Shown here one piece after another: positions 24,904 to 34,518 of a stretch of DNA of 64,000 nucleotides. Source of the DNA: Aliihoeflea sp023389195 (GTDB taxonomy: Bacteria > Pseudomonadota > Alphaproteobacteria > Rhizobiales > Rhizobiaceae); NCBI GenBank assembly GCA_023389195.1, contig JAEWET010000052.1, positions 24,780-88,779 of the forward strand. The letters are read 5' to 3'. The notes under the pieces are model-generated. The model was not told where the DNA came from. It made no database searches and was given only the letters and a program-made list of their open reading frames with translations. A program made the translations under genes and the position numbers. How positions within the stretch are numbered: the first letter of the stretch is position 1; the number at the start of each line of letters is the position of its first letter.

Positions 24904-25665
24904 GTGAACATCATCTCCACCAGGCCGCTGAAAATTCACGACATCCCCTGCCCGCCGGAACGGCTTGCCGTGTTCCTCGATTTCGACGGCACGCTCGCCG
25001 ACATCGTCGAACATCCCGACGACGTTCACCTTCCCGCGACCACGGCAGAAGCGCTCGCAAAACTCGAAATCCGCACGTCGGGCGCGATCGCGATCGTGAC
25101 CGGCCGGCCGATCGCGCAGATCGACGCGCTGGTCGATCCGCTCGTCCTCCCGGTGGCCGGCGTGCACGGCATGGCACGGCGCAGCTTCGATGGCAGGCTT
25201 CATGCGACCCAGCACGACGCCACGCTTTTCGCCGAGATTCAGGCACGCCTCACGCGTCTCCATCTCGAACTTCCCGGGACGATGATCGAGATCAAGCCCG
25301 GTTCCATCGCCTTCCACTATCGGCGTCGCCCTGACCTTGCGCCGACGATCGCCGAGACGGTCCACGACCTCCTCGGTGAACTCGAGGGCATCGACGTCCT
25401 CCACGGAAAGATGGTCGTGGAGGTCAAGGCCGGCCACGCCCACAAGGGCGATGCCATCCGCGCCTTCATGACGGAGGAGCCGTTCGCCGGCCGCGTGCCG
25501 CTTTTCGCGGGCGACGACGTCACGGACGAATTCGGCTTCGCGGCCGTTCGCGAACTGGATGGCATCGCGATCAAGATCGGACCGGGCGAAACGGCGGCGG
25601 ACTGGCGTGCAGACGATCCCGAACGGTTTCGGCAGTGGCTGGAGCATCTCGCCAATTATGCCTAA
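24904..25665 (+). CDS. otsB: Trehalose-6-phosphate phosphatase
   Basis: The product is 253 residues from a GTG start at 24904. It is a HAD phosphatase: FLDFDGTLA with nucleophile D26 and D28, the VTGRP motif II, and the GDDVTDE motif near the end. It removes phosphate from trehalose-6-phosphate. otsA follows after a 115-base gap, so this is an otsBA pair for making trehalose as osmolyte or desiccation protectant. Confidence 0.93.
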   Translation: MNIISTRPLKIHDIPCPPERLAVFLDFDGTLADIVEHPDDVHLPATTAEALAKLEIRTSGAIAIVTGRPIAQIDALVDPLVLPVAGVHGMARRSFDGRLHATQHDATLFAEIQARLTRLHLELPGTMIEIKPGSIAFHYRRRPDLAPTIAETVHDLLGELEGIDVLHGKMVVEVKAGHAHKGDAIRAFMTEEPFAGRVPLFAGDDVTDEFGFAAVRELDGIAIKIGPGETAADWRADDPERFRQWLEHLANYA

Positions 25666-25780
25666 ATTTGCATCGCCATCAGATGTTGCTAAAACCATGC
25701 GCAGATTTTCGATGATCGCAATGGATCAAATGGCCGCCTGACGGGTTCGGCCGACGAATGAAGCACAGGAGATTTTGATA

Positions 25781-27178
25781 GTGGGTAGACTGGTGGTCGT
25801 CTCGAACCGGGTCGCGGACCTGACGAAATCGACACAGTCGGGTGGACTTGCGGTCGGCCTTGCCGACGCGCTGAAACGGCGCGGCGGGCTTTGGGTCGGC
25901 TGGAGCGGGGAAATTTCGGCCGACGCGGACGACGCCGCGCCGGAACTGACGACGGCCGGGAACGTCGCGATGGCGACCATTCCGCTGACGCCGGACGACT
26001 ACGCCAATTACTATCTCGGCTTCGCCAACTCCGTCCTGTGGCCGCTCTTCCACTACCGGCTCGACCTCGTCGACTTCCACTCCGAATTTCTCGACAGCTA
26101 CCGGAAGGTGAACCGCCGCTTTGCCGAAGCGCTCCTCCCGCTGCTCAAGCCCGACGATACGATCTGGATTCACGACTACCACCTGATCCCGCTCGCCTCG
26201 GAACTGCGCAAGCGCGGCTGCACGCAGCGGATCGGCTTCTTCCTCCACATCCCCTTCCCGCCGCCGGAGGTCCTCGCGGCGGCTCCCGGCCACAAATGGC
26301 TGGCCGACAGCTTCCTCGCCTATGATCTCGTCGGCTTCCAGACCCAGACGGACGTCGCCAATCTGGCGCATTATGCCGAAGACCACATGCAGCTTTCGGC
26401 GTCCGTCGACGGGCGCATGTCGGGGCCGGCCGGCGATCTGCACCTTGACTGCTTCCCGATCGGCATCGACACGCAAGCCTTCGCCGAACTCGCCGCCTCG
26501 CCCGCCGACGACGTCCAGGTCGACACGATGCGGCGCATGGTGCTCGACCGCAAACAGATCATCGGCGTCGACCGGCTCGACTATTCCAAGGGCCTGCCCG
26601 ACCGGATGAAGGCGTTCGGGCGCCTGCTCGACCTCTATCCCGAGCACATGAAGAAGGTCACCTTCCTGCAGATCGCCCCGCCGACGCGCGAGGATGTCGA
26701 CGCCTATGCCGACATCCGCCACGAACTTGAATCGCTGTCGGGTTCCATCAACGGCCGCTTCGCCGATTTCAACTGGACGCCGATCCGCTACATCCACCGT
26801 TCCGTAGCGCGCGAGAAGCTCGCCGCGCTCTACCGCGTCAGCCGTGCCGGGCTCGTCACGCCCTTGCGGGACGGCATGAACCTCGTCGCCAAGGAATATG
26901 TCGCCGCGCAGAACCCGGACGATCCGGGCGTGCTCATCCTGTCGAAATTCGCCGGCGCGGCGGAGGAACTCGCCGAGGCGCTGATCGTCAACCCCTACGA
27001 CATCGACGCCATGGCCGCCGCCATCGACAAGGCGCTGACCATGCCGATCGAGGAGCGGAAGGAGCGCCATTCTGCGCTCTACAAACGCGTCGCCGAGGGC
27101 GATGCGCTCGCCTGGCAGAAGGCCTTTCTCGACGCGCTGGAAGCCGCGCCCAACGGCATCACCCTCGACGTCGCCTGA
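25781..27178 (+). CDS. otsA: Alpha,alpha-trehalose-phosphate synthase (UDP/GDP-forming), GT20
   Basis: The product is 465 residues from the GTG at 25781, with AGGAG 9 bases upstream; a TTG at 25775 is in frame but too close. Landmarks are RLVVVSNRV, GGLAVGL, IHDYHLIPLA, GVDRLDYSKGLPDRMKAF and PLRDGMNLVAKEYVA, all standard OtsA substrate-binding segments. It makes trehalose-6-phosphate from UDP-glucose and glucose-6-phosphate, the substrate of the otsB product upstream. Confidence 0.96.
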   Translation: MGRLVVVSNRVADLTKSTQSGGLAVGLADALKRRGGLWVGWSGEISADADDAAPELTTAGNVAMATIPLTPDDYANYYLGFANSVLWPLFHYRLDLVDFHSEFLDSYRKVNRRFAEALLPLLKPDDTIWIHDYHLIPLASELRKRGCTQRIGFFLHIPFPPPEVLAAAPGHKWLADSFLAYDLVGFQTQTDVANLAHYAEDHMQLSASVDGRMSGPAGDLHLDCFPIGIDTQAFAELAASPADDVQVDTMRRMVLDRKQIIGVDRLDYSKGLPDRMKAFGRLLDLYPEHMKKVTFLQIAPPTREDVDAYADIRHELESLSGSINGRFADFNWTPIRYIHRSVAREKLAALYRVSRAGLVTPLRDGMNLVAKEYVAAQNPDDPGVLILSKFAGAAEELAEALIVNPYDIDAMAAAIDKALTMPIEERKERHSALYKRVAEGDALAWQKAFLDALEAAPNGITLDVA

Positions 27179-27181
27179 CGA

Positions 27182-27364
27182 TCACGATTTCTTGTCGGGC
27201 AATTTCTTGCGCTTGGTCTCGGCGAGGTCTTCGAGTTGCCGCTCGCTCATCGAGTCCGCCATCTGCTTCGACGCGCCCTTCAGCTCGGATTTCTTCGTAT
27301 CCCCGCGCTTGGCGGAAAGCGCGGCGCCAGCGGCTTTTTGCTGGGCTTTCGACTTGGCAGGCAT
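27182..27364 (-). CDS. DUF3008 family small protein
   Basis: The product is 60 residues, starting MPAKSKAQQKAAGAALSAKRG and containing KGASKQMADSMSERQLEDLAETKRK, the DUF3008 consensus. It is Lys-rich and hydrophilic. GGAG lies about 9 bases from the ATG. It converges with otsA, 3 bases apart. Function is unknown; such proteins are common in alphaproteobacteria. Confidence 0.85.
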   Translation of the reverse strand: MPAKSKAQQKAAGAALSAKRGDTKKSELKGASKQMADSMSERQLEDLAETKRKKLPDKKS

Positions 27365-27642
27365 GATCTTCGCTCCTCAGATCGTTCAGGCTCCAAAGCT
27401 TTCCAGGCCACCCGATGTTCCTGACGTTCTGATACGTCCTGTGACCTTCCCGCCACGATGTCGATTGGACAGGGCCGGGCCTAACCGATAGGTTGCATCG
27501 GCGCGACTGGTCGCGATTTGTTAGGAATTCATTATCAATATCACGAGCTTGGCCTTGGCCTGAGTTGGTGGCGTTGGACGGACGGGTCGCAGGGGGAGCT
27601 TCGGTTTCGCGATCCGGCAGTCGCAGAGTTCGGGGAGTAGCC

Positions 27643-29571
27643 GTGTCAGGACAATTCGGGATGCGTCACCGGCTCCTCGTCGCTTCGCTGGCGGTGGCGA
27701 CGGCGATGTCTCAGGTTTCCAGCGCTTCGGCCTTCTTCGGCCTGTTCGGCTCGAGCGATGCCGACGAAGTCGAGGTCATCGGCGAGCCGCAGAACTACAC
27801 CGCCGAAGTCACCGTTCTCGACGCCGAAACCGCGCTCGAGCGCAAGCTGCGCAATTCCTCGACACTCTGGAACGACCGCGACGAGCCCGCCTCCGGCGCC
27901 GGCGGCCTGCTTGCCAAGGCCCGCGGCGACTATCGCCGCCTTCTTGCCGCGCTCTATACCGAGGGCCGTTATGGCGGCACGATCTCGATCCGCATCGACG
28001 GACGGGAAGTCGCCGACATCGCGCCCGATACGCCGCTCGCAAATCCGGCCACCGTCGTCGTCTCCATCGATCCGGGCCCCGAATTCCGTTTCGGCGAAGC
28101 CTCTATCGTCAACCAGGCCCCGCCTCCGCAAAGCTGGCGCGACGAGGTCGACGATCCGCGCGAGGAAGGCTACGCACAAGGTGAGGTCGCCCGCTCCTCC
28201 GTCATCCTGCGCGCCGAGCGCCTCTCGGTCGAGGCCTGGCGCCAGCAGGGCCACGCCAAGGCGGAAGTGGTCGAGCGCCGCGTCGAGGCCGCGCATGACG
28301 CCGACCTCCTCAATGCCCGCATCACGGTCGAGCCTGGCCGCAAGGCGTTTTACGGCCCGGTGACGGTCCAGGGCACCGAGCGGATGGACCCCGAATTCGT
28401 GGCCTTCATGGCCGGCCTGCCGCTCGGGCGCGAATACGACCCCGACGACATCAAGCGCGCCGGCGACCGCCTTGCCCGCCTTGACGTCTTCCGCGCCTCG
28501 CGCTTCCAGGAAGCCGAGACGATTGGACCGGACGGCCTCCTGCCCATCGACCTCATCGTGCAGGAGCGCGAACTGCGCCGCTTCGGCATCGGCGGCTCGT
28601 ACTCCACGGTCGACGGACTCGGCTTCGAGACCTACTGGCTGCACCGAAACCTGTTCGGCCGCGCCGAGCGCCTGCGCTTCGATGCGCGCGTCGCTGGCAT
28701 CGGCAAGTCGCTCGACAGCGAAGGCTTCGACCCGCGCGACTTCACCTACCGCGTCGGCGCCAGCTTCGAGAAGCCCGGCGTCTTCACGCCCGACACCAAC
28801 TATTTTGCCTCGCTCTTCGGCACGCGCGAAGTGCTCGACACCTACACGCGCACCGGCATCGATGCGACGTCGGGCTATTCGCACATCTTCACCGAGGAGC
28901 TGGCCGGCCGCTTCGCCGTCAATGCCGGCCATGCCGAGTTCGAGGACGACGCGTTCGGAACGCGCACATTCACCACCGCCGGCCTTCTCGGCTCGCTCAC
29001 CTACGATTCGCGCGACGACGTCCCGAACCCGACGCGCGGCTATTTCGCAGAAGCGATGGTCGAGCCGTTTTACGAGTTCCAGTACGGCAATGCCGCATTC
29101 CGCTCGACGCTCGAAGGGCGCACCTATTACGGCTTCGGCGCGGAAGATCGCTTCGTTCTCGCCGGCCGCGCCAAGCTCGGCACGCTGGTCGGTCCGTCCA
29201 TCGGCGAAACCCCGCCGGACAAGCTCTTCTTTGCCGGCGGCGGCGGTTCGGTGCGCGGCTATGCGTTCCGCAATATCGGCGTCGAAGGTCCGGGCGGAAC
29301 GGTCATCGGCGGCAAGTCGCTGATCGAAGGCTCGGTCGAGGCGCGCGCGCAGGTCACCGACACGATTGGGCTCGTCGGCTTTGCCGATGCCGGGCTGGTC
29401 GGCTCGGACTCGGTGCCCGATTTCGGCGAGGACGTGCGAATCGGCGTCGGCGCCGGCCTGCGCTATTTCACCGGGCTCGGGCCCATACGCCTCGATGTCG
29501 CGGTTCCGCTCGATCCGAGGCCGGGCGATCCATCCGTCGCCTTCTATGTTGGGATAGGACAGGCGTTTTGA
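27643..29571 (+). CDS. tamA: TamA, Omp85-family outer-membrane assembly factor
   Basis: The product is 642 residues from the GTG at 27643 (GGGGAG 6 bases upstream); the ATG at 27661 is an almost equal choice. A signal peptide (LLVASLAVATAMSQVSSASA) is followed by about three POTRA domains. The last 330 or so residues are a beta-barrel ending YVGIGQAF with terminal Phe. A RGYAFR segment marks the Omp85 inward loop. With TamB it forms the translocation and assembly module spanning the envelope. The tamB start overlaps its stop (TTGA). Confidence 0.93.
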   Translation: MSGQFGMRHRLLVASLAVATAMSQVSSASAFFGLFGSSDADEVEVIGEPQNYTAEVTVLDAETALERKLRNSSTLWNDRDEPASGAGGLLAKARGDYRRLLAALYTEGRYGGTISIRIDGREVADIAPDTPLANPATVVVSIDPGPEFRFGEASIVNQAPPPQSWRDEVDDPREEGYAQGEVARSSVILRAERLSVEAWRQQGHAKAEVVERRVEAAHDADLLNARITVEPGRKAFYGPVTVQGTERMDPEFVAFMAGLPLGREYDPDDIKRAGDRLARLDVFRASRFQEAETIGPDGLLPIDLIVQERELRRFGIGGSYSTVDGLGFETYWLHRNLFGRAERLRFDARVAGIGKSLDSEGFDPRDFTYRVGASFEKPGVFTPDTNYFASLFGTREVLDTYTRTGIDATSGYSHIFTEELAGRFAVNAGHAEFEDDAFGTRTFTTAGLLGSLTYDSRDDVPNPTRGYFAEAMVEPFYEFQYGNAAFRSTLEGRTYYGFGAEDRFVLAGRAKLGTLVGPSIGETPPDKLFFAGGGGSVRGYAFRNIGVEGPGGTVIGGKSLIEGSVEARAQVTDTIGLVGFADAGLVGSDSVPDFGEDVRIGVGAGLRYFTGLGPIRLDVAVPLDPRPGDPSVAFYVGIGQAF

Positions 29572-32500
29572 TCCGAATTCTCGTCGCCCTCGCATGTCTG
29601 ATCTTCGCCGTTCCCGCCAGCGCGCAGGAAACGGAAGCGGAGACGCGCTCGCTCTTCACCAATTTCATCCAGAACCAGCTTTCGACGCCCAACCGCCAGA
29701 TCCAGATCAGCGGCATCCAGGGCGCGCTGTCGTCGAATGCCCGCATCGGCTCGATCACGGTCGCCGATCGCGAGGGTGTGTGGCTGCGCATCACCAATGC
29801 GTCGATCGACTGGAGCCGCTCGGCGCTGCTTCTGCGCCAACGGCTCGAAATCTCCTCGCTTCGCGCCGAACGGATCGACGTGATCCGCCAGCCCGTCCCC
29901 GAGGAAGGCATGCCGGCGCCCGAATCCTCCGGCTTCGCCGTTCCCGAACTGCCTGTCGCAATCAATCTCGAAAGCCTCGAAATTCCGGTTGCGACCTTCG
30001 GTCCAACCGTCTTCGGGCTCGAATCCGAACTGTCGCTCACCGGCCGCCTGCGGCTCGAAGACGGCGCGATCGACACAGCGCTGGACGTCACGCGCCTTGA
30101 CGGACCCGGCGGGCAGCTTGGGCTCTCCTTCGTCTATTCCAACACGACCGAAGTGGTCGATCTCGACCTGTCGCTCAGCGAGCCGGAAAATGGCATCGTC
30201 GCCAACGTCCTGAACATCGAGGGTCGCCCCCCGGTCGCACTGACGCTTTCGGGCAATGGCGAGCTCGACAATCTCGACGTCCAGCTCGCGCTCGATGCCG
30301 ACAGCGAGCGCATCCTCACTGGCATCGCCATGCTGCGCGAAGGCCGCGGCGGCCGCGGCTTCTCCACCCGCCTGTCGGGTCCTATCGCACAGCTCATTCC
30401 CGCGCAGTTCCGCGACTTCTTCGGCGCCGAGACCTCGCTCGAAGCGCAGGGTTTCATTCGCGACGAAGGCGGCTTCCGCCTCGATGCGCTCGACCTTGAA
30501 AGCGCGGCGCTGACGCTATCGGCCTCCGCCGAGTCGACAGCCGACAGCTTCCTGCGCCGGCTTGCCATCGACGCCTCGGTCGAGGACCCGAGCGGCGACG
30601 TCGTCGTCCTCCCCGTCCCCGGCGGCGACACGACCGTTCAGCGCGCGGCGCTCACACTGTCCTATGGCGAGGGTGCGGATGATGACTGGTCCGGTTCGCT
30701 CGATATTCGCGGCCTCGATACGGCGGGCTTTGCGGCCGAGACGATGGAACTCGATCTGTCGGGCCTTGCGCAGAACCTCGACCAGCCGAACGACCGGCGC
30801 ATCACCTTCGACCTGTCCGGTGCGATCGACGGCGTCACGTCGCCCGACGAGGAAATCGCCCAGGCGCTCGGAACGCGTATCGACCTGACTTCGTCCGGCG
30901 AGTGGGCGAGTTCGCAGCCGCTGGTCCTGTCGGAGACGCAGATCGAAGCCGAGGCGCTGATCCTGCGCCTTGCCGGCACGGTCGCCGAATATGTCTTCGA
31001 TGGCGATATCGGGGTCGAAACGTCGAGCCTCGCCCCCTTCTCCGGCCTTGCCGGCCGCGACCTTTCCGGCGCGCTGGCGCTCGATGCGCGGGGCAGCGTG
31101 GCGCCGATCTCCGGTGGCTTCAACCTGACGCTCGACGGCACGATCGACGAATTGCGCATCGACCAGGAGGCCGCCGACAATCTGATGGGTGGACGCACCA
31201 CGATTGCAGGACGCATCGAACGCGGGGCGAACGGGCTCGTCACCGAAAACTTGCGCGTCGAGAACCAGCAGTTCGACCTCCTCGCCGACGGCACCTATGC
31301 GACGGGCGCGGCCGATTTCGACTTCCGCTTCGGCCTCACCGACCTCGCGCTCGTCTCGCCGCAGGCGTCCGGCGCGCTGACCGCCGAGGGCCGGGCGGCA
31401 GGCAGCGACGGGCTGATCAACCTGACGACGTCCGTCACGGTTCCCTCCGGCCGGCTTGCCGACAAGCAGTTGCGCGACGCCGCCATCGCCTTCGAAGGCA
31501 CGCTCGAGGATAGCGACCTCGAAGGCACGCTCGGCGGCAGCGCATTTCTCGACGGCGTCCGCGTCGACCTCTCCTCCGCCATTGCGCTCGTCGAGGAAGA
31601 GCGTCGCCTGACCGACCTCGTCTTCACCGCCGGCGGCGCGCGCCTGACGGGTTCCGTCGTGCAGGATACCGCCGGGCTCTTGACCGGCTCGCTCGACATC
31701 GATGCCGCCGACATCTCAACGCTCGCAGCACTTGCGCTTCAGGAAGCATCCGGCGCCGTTCAGGCGTCCATCGGCCTCGAACCCGTCGAGAACGAGCAGC
31801 GCGCGACGCTCGAAGGAACGATCGACGACTTCACACTCGGCGAAACGCGCATCGAAGCCGCCGAAATCCAGGCCGCGATCGACGATCTCTTCGGCGTGCC
31901 GCGCATCGACGGCTCGGTCGACGCGGGCGGCATTTCGGCCGGCGGGGTCGAGGTGACGACGCTTCAGGCCAATGCCAACCGGCAGGGCGAGACCACCGAC
32001 TTCTCCGCCAATGCACGCCTCGACAATGGCACGACGGCCGCTGCCGAAGGCTCGCTGACGCCCGAGGGCGAAGGCTTCCGCCTCGCCCTGACGCGCATCG
32101 ACGTCGCGCAGGGCAACCTCGCTGCGCGTCTGCGCCAGCCCGCGAGCCTCTCGGTTATCGGCGCGACCATCACCATCGACGCGCTCGCGCTCGATGTCGG
32201 CGGCGGCAGCATCGACGCGACCGGCCGCATCGCCGAGCAGATCGATCTCGACGTGACGATCGCCGCCCTGCCCCTGTCGATCGCCAACACCGTCCGCCCC
32301 GATCTCGAACTTGGCGGCACGATCGACGGCACAGCGCGCATCAACGGGCCGCGCAGCCAGCCGGACGTCGCCTTCGACATTCGCGGCAACGCCCTGCAGG
32401 CCGCAGCCCTGCGCGATTCCGGCCTCTCCTCGCTCGGCGTCACCGCGCGCGGCACGACGTCCGGCGAGCGGCTCAACATCGACGCCCGCGCGACGAGCCC

Positions 32501-34163
32501 CGAAGGGCTCGACGCAACCGTTCGCGGCTCCGCACCGCTGGGAGACGGCCAGCTTGCGCTCGACGTCACCCTCGCGGCCTTCCCGCTCGGCATCCTGAAC
32601 ACGATCGTTCCTGACCAGAATCTCGGCGGCAACCTCTCGGGCACCGCGCGCGTGACCGGCACGACGTCCGACCCGCAGGCCGCGTTCAATCTGAGCGCTT
32701 CGGGCCTGTCCGCCGCGCCGCTCGCCGATGCCGGCATCGGCGCGCTCAACGCCTCTGCGGCCGGCAATTTCGCCAACCAGACCGTGACCCTCTCCTCGGT
32801 CAACGTCTCCGGCAATCAGGGCCTGTCGCTCTCGGCCAGCGGCACCGTCCCGCTTCAGGGCGCGGGGCTCGCCGTGAACCTCTCGGGCGAAGCGCCGCTC
32901 TCGCTCGCCAATCGCTTCCTGATCGATCGCGGCACCCAGCTCGTCGGCACGGTCGGCCTGCAGGGTCAGGTCACCGGCTCGATTTCCGATCCGCAGATCC
33001 GCGGCACGGTCTCGACGCAAGGGGCGCAGATCGTCGATCCGGAAACCAACATCTCGCTGCGCGGCATCAACGTCTCGGCCAGCATCGACGGCCAGACGAT
33101 CACCATCCAGTCGGCCAATGCGACGCTCGGCGCCGGCGGCACGATCACGGCGGGCGGCACCGTCTCGCTCGCTGAAGGCCTTCCCGCCAATATCAACATC
33201 GCGCTCAATCAGGCCCGCTACAATGATGGCGACCTGATCGCCGCGACCGTGTCGGGCAACCTCGCCTTCACCGGCCCCCTCGCCGCCGACGCCCGGCTTT
33301 CCGGCACGGTCAATATTGAGCGAGCCGAAATCTCCGTCCCCGAGAACCTCGGCGGCGGCGCGGCCGGCATCGACGTCATCCACCGCAACCCACCGCCCGG
33401 CGTCGCTGCGACGCTGGAGCGCGCCCGCGCCAATGACGGCACGCCTGTCCCCACCTCGCGGCCGAGCGTCATCCAGCTCGACGTGACCGTGAATGCGCCG
33501 AACCAGATCTTCGTACGCGGCCGCGGGCTCGATGCGGAGCTTGGCGGCAGCGTTCGGGTTCTCGGCCCGGTCACCAACGTCCAGCCGGTCGGCGCTTTCG
33601 AGCTGATCCGCGGCCGTCTCGGCATTCTCGGCCAGCGCATCGAATTCGAGGAAGGCACGATCACGCTGGTCGGCGATCTCGATCCGGTGCTGAATTTCGT
33701 CGCAAGTTCGGAGAGTGACGGGACGACCGTGTTTATCACCGTCTCCGGCCGCGTCTCGGACCTCGACATCTCCTTCTCCTCCTCCCCGCAACTGCCGGAA
33801 GATGAGGTACTTGCGCGGCTGATCTTCAACCGATCCCTGAACGAACTCTCCGCCTTCCAGATCGCGCAGCTTGCCGCTGCAGCGGCGGAGCTTGCGGGTG
33901 GCGGGAACTCGTCGCTGCTCGGCAGCCTGCGCAGCGCGACCGGTCTCGACGATCTCGACATCGTCACCGACAGCGAAGGCAACGCCGCGGTCCGCGCCGG
34001 ACGCTACATTCAGGACAACATCTATCTGGGCGTCGAAGCGGGTGCCGGAGGGACAGCGCGGGGGACGATCAATCTCGACATCACCGACGAATTGAAAGCG
34101 CGCGGGGCGGTCGGGTCGGATGGGGATTCGAGCCTCGGCGTGTTCTTCGAACGCGATTATTAG
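29568..34163 (+). CDS. tamB: TamB, inner-membrane translocation/assembly module protein
   Basis: The product is 1531 residues from a TTG in a TTGA overlap with tamA. The N-terminal anchor/signal (IRILVALACLIFAVPASAQ) is followed by over a thousand residues of AsmA/TamB-type repeating beta structure. The conserved DUF490 C-terminus has RGLDAELGGSVRVLGPV, GRLGILGQRIEFEEGTI and DNIYLGVEAGAGGTARGTI. It forms a periplasmic groove carrying lipids or proteins to the outer membrane. The Asp/Thr/Gly/Ala-rich repeats give very long open frames on the other strand. A terminator follows the stop. Confidence 0.94.
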   Translation: MIRILVALACLIFAVPASAQETEAETRSLFTNFIQNQLSTPNRQIQISGIQGALSSNARIGSITVADREGVWLRITNASIDWSRSALLLRQRLEISSLRAERIDVIRQPVPEEGMPAPESSGFAVPELPVAINLESLEIPVATFGPTVFGLESELSLTGRLRLEDGAIDTALDVTRLDGPGGQLGLSFVYSNTTEVVDLDLSLSEPENGIVANVLNIEGRPPVALTLSGNGELDNLDVQLALDADSERILTGIAMLREGRGGRGFSTRLSGPIAQLIPAQFRDFFGAETSLEAQGFIRDEGGFRLDALDLESAALTLSASAESTADSFLRRLAIDASVEDPSGDVVVLPVPGGDTTVQRAALTLSYGEGADDDWSGSLDIRGLDTAGFAAETMELDLSGLAQNLDQPNDRRITFDLSGAIDGVTSPDEEIAQALGTRIDLTSSGEWASSQPLVLSETQIEAEALILRLAGTVAEYVFDGDIGVETSSLAPFSGLAGRDLSGALALDARGSVAPISGGFNLTLDGTIDELRIDQEAADNLMGGRTTIAGRIERGANGLVTENLRVENQQFDLLADGTYATGAADFDFRFGLTDLALVSPQASGALTAEGRAAGSDGLINLTTSVTVPSGRLADKQLRDAAIAFEGTLEDSDLEGTLGGSAFLDGVRVDLSSAIALVEEERRLTDLVFTAGGARLTGSVVQDTAGLLTGSLDIDAADISTLAALALQEASGAVQASIGLEPVENEQRATLEGTIDDFTLGETRIEAAEIQAAIDDLFGVPRIDGSVDAGGISAGGVEVTTLQANANRQGETTDFSANARLDNGTTAAAEGSLTPEGEGFRLALTRIDVAQGNLAARLRQPASLSVIGATITIDALALDVGGGSIDATGRIAEQIDLDVTIAALPLSIANTVRPDLELGGTIDGTARINGPRSQPDVAFDIRGNALQAAALRDSGLSSLGVTARGTTSGERLNIDARATSPEGLDATVRGSAPLGDGQLALDVTLAAFPLGILNTIVPDQNLGGNLSGTARVTGTTSDPQAAFNLSASGLSAAPLADAGIGALNASAAGNFANQTVTLSSVNVSGNQGLSLSASGTVPLQGAGLAVNLSGEAPLSLANRFLIDRGTQLVGTVGLQGQVTGSISDPQIRGTVSTQGAQIVDPETNISLRGINVSASIDGQTITIQSANATLGAGGTITAGGTVSLAEGLPANINIALNQARYNDGDLIAATVSGNLAFTGPLAADARLSGTVNIERAEISVPENLGGGAAGIDVIHRNPPPGVAATLERARANDGTPVPTSRPSVIQLDVTVNAPNQIFVRGRGLDAELGGSVRVLGPVTNVQPVGAFELIRGRLGILGQRIEFEEGTITLVGDLDPVLNFVASSESDGTTVFITVSGRVSDLDISFSSSPQLPEDEVLARLIFNRSLNELSAFQIAQLAAAAAELAGGGNSSLLGSLRSATGLDDLDIVTDSEGNAAVRAGRYIQDNIYLGVEAGAGGTARGTINLDITDELKARGAVGSDGDSSLGVFFERDY

Positions 34164-34176
34164 GCTCCGGAACGCG

Positions 34177-34204
34177 AAAAAGGCGGCTGAAAGGCCGCCT
34201 TTTT
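34177..34204. terminator. Bidirectional rho-independent terminator
   Basis: The stem AAAAAGGCGGC / GCCGCCTTTTT has a small loop, with T runs readable on both strands. It ends tamB on the + strand and the small gene at 34261 on the minus strand. Confidence 0.9.
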
Positions 34205-34260
34205 GAGCTCAAAGTTCGGAATTCTGGGCGAAAGCCAGCTCGTTTCGAGCAGTTTTCAGC

Positions 34261-34437
34261 TCATTTCTTGTCCGATTTTTCCTTTTTGGGCGCGCCCGTA
34301 ATGCTCGATGCCGTTGCGGAGACGGGGTCGCTCGCGGGGAACGTGTCCTCCAGACCCTCCTGCAATTCCTCTTCCTGACGCTTCTTCTCGGCGTCCTTTT
34401 CGATGTCGAGATGACGCTTCTTTTCGTTTTCCGGCAT
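34261..34437 (-). CDS. Small charged hypothetical protein
   Basis: The product is 58 residues starting MPENEKKRHLDIEKDAEKKRQEEELQ; AGGAGG sits 5 bases before the ATG. The highly charged helix is followed by LEDTFPASDPVSATASS, a motif common in small rhizobial proteins of unknown role, and a Lys-rich tail. It shares the terminator with tamB. Confidence 0.75.
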   Translation of the reverse strand: MPENEKKRHLDIEKDAEKKRQEEELQEGLEDTFPASDPVSATASSITGAPKKEKSDKK

Positions 34438-34518
34438 GGGAGCCTCCTGTTGGAATTCGTCGCTCCCAAAACGCGCCCGCCCCGGCGGTGGTTGCAGCAT
34501 TGCTGAAATATCGACGCG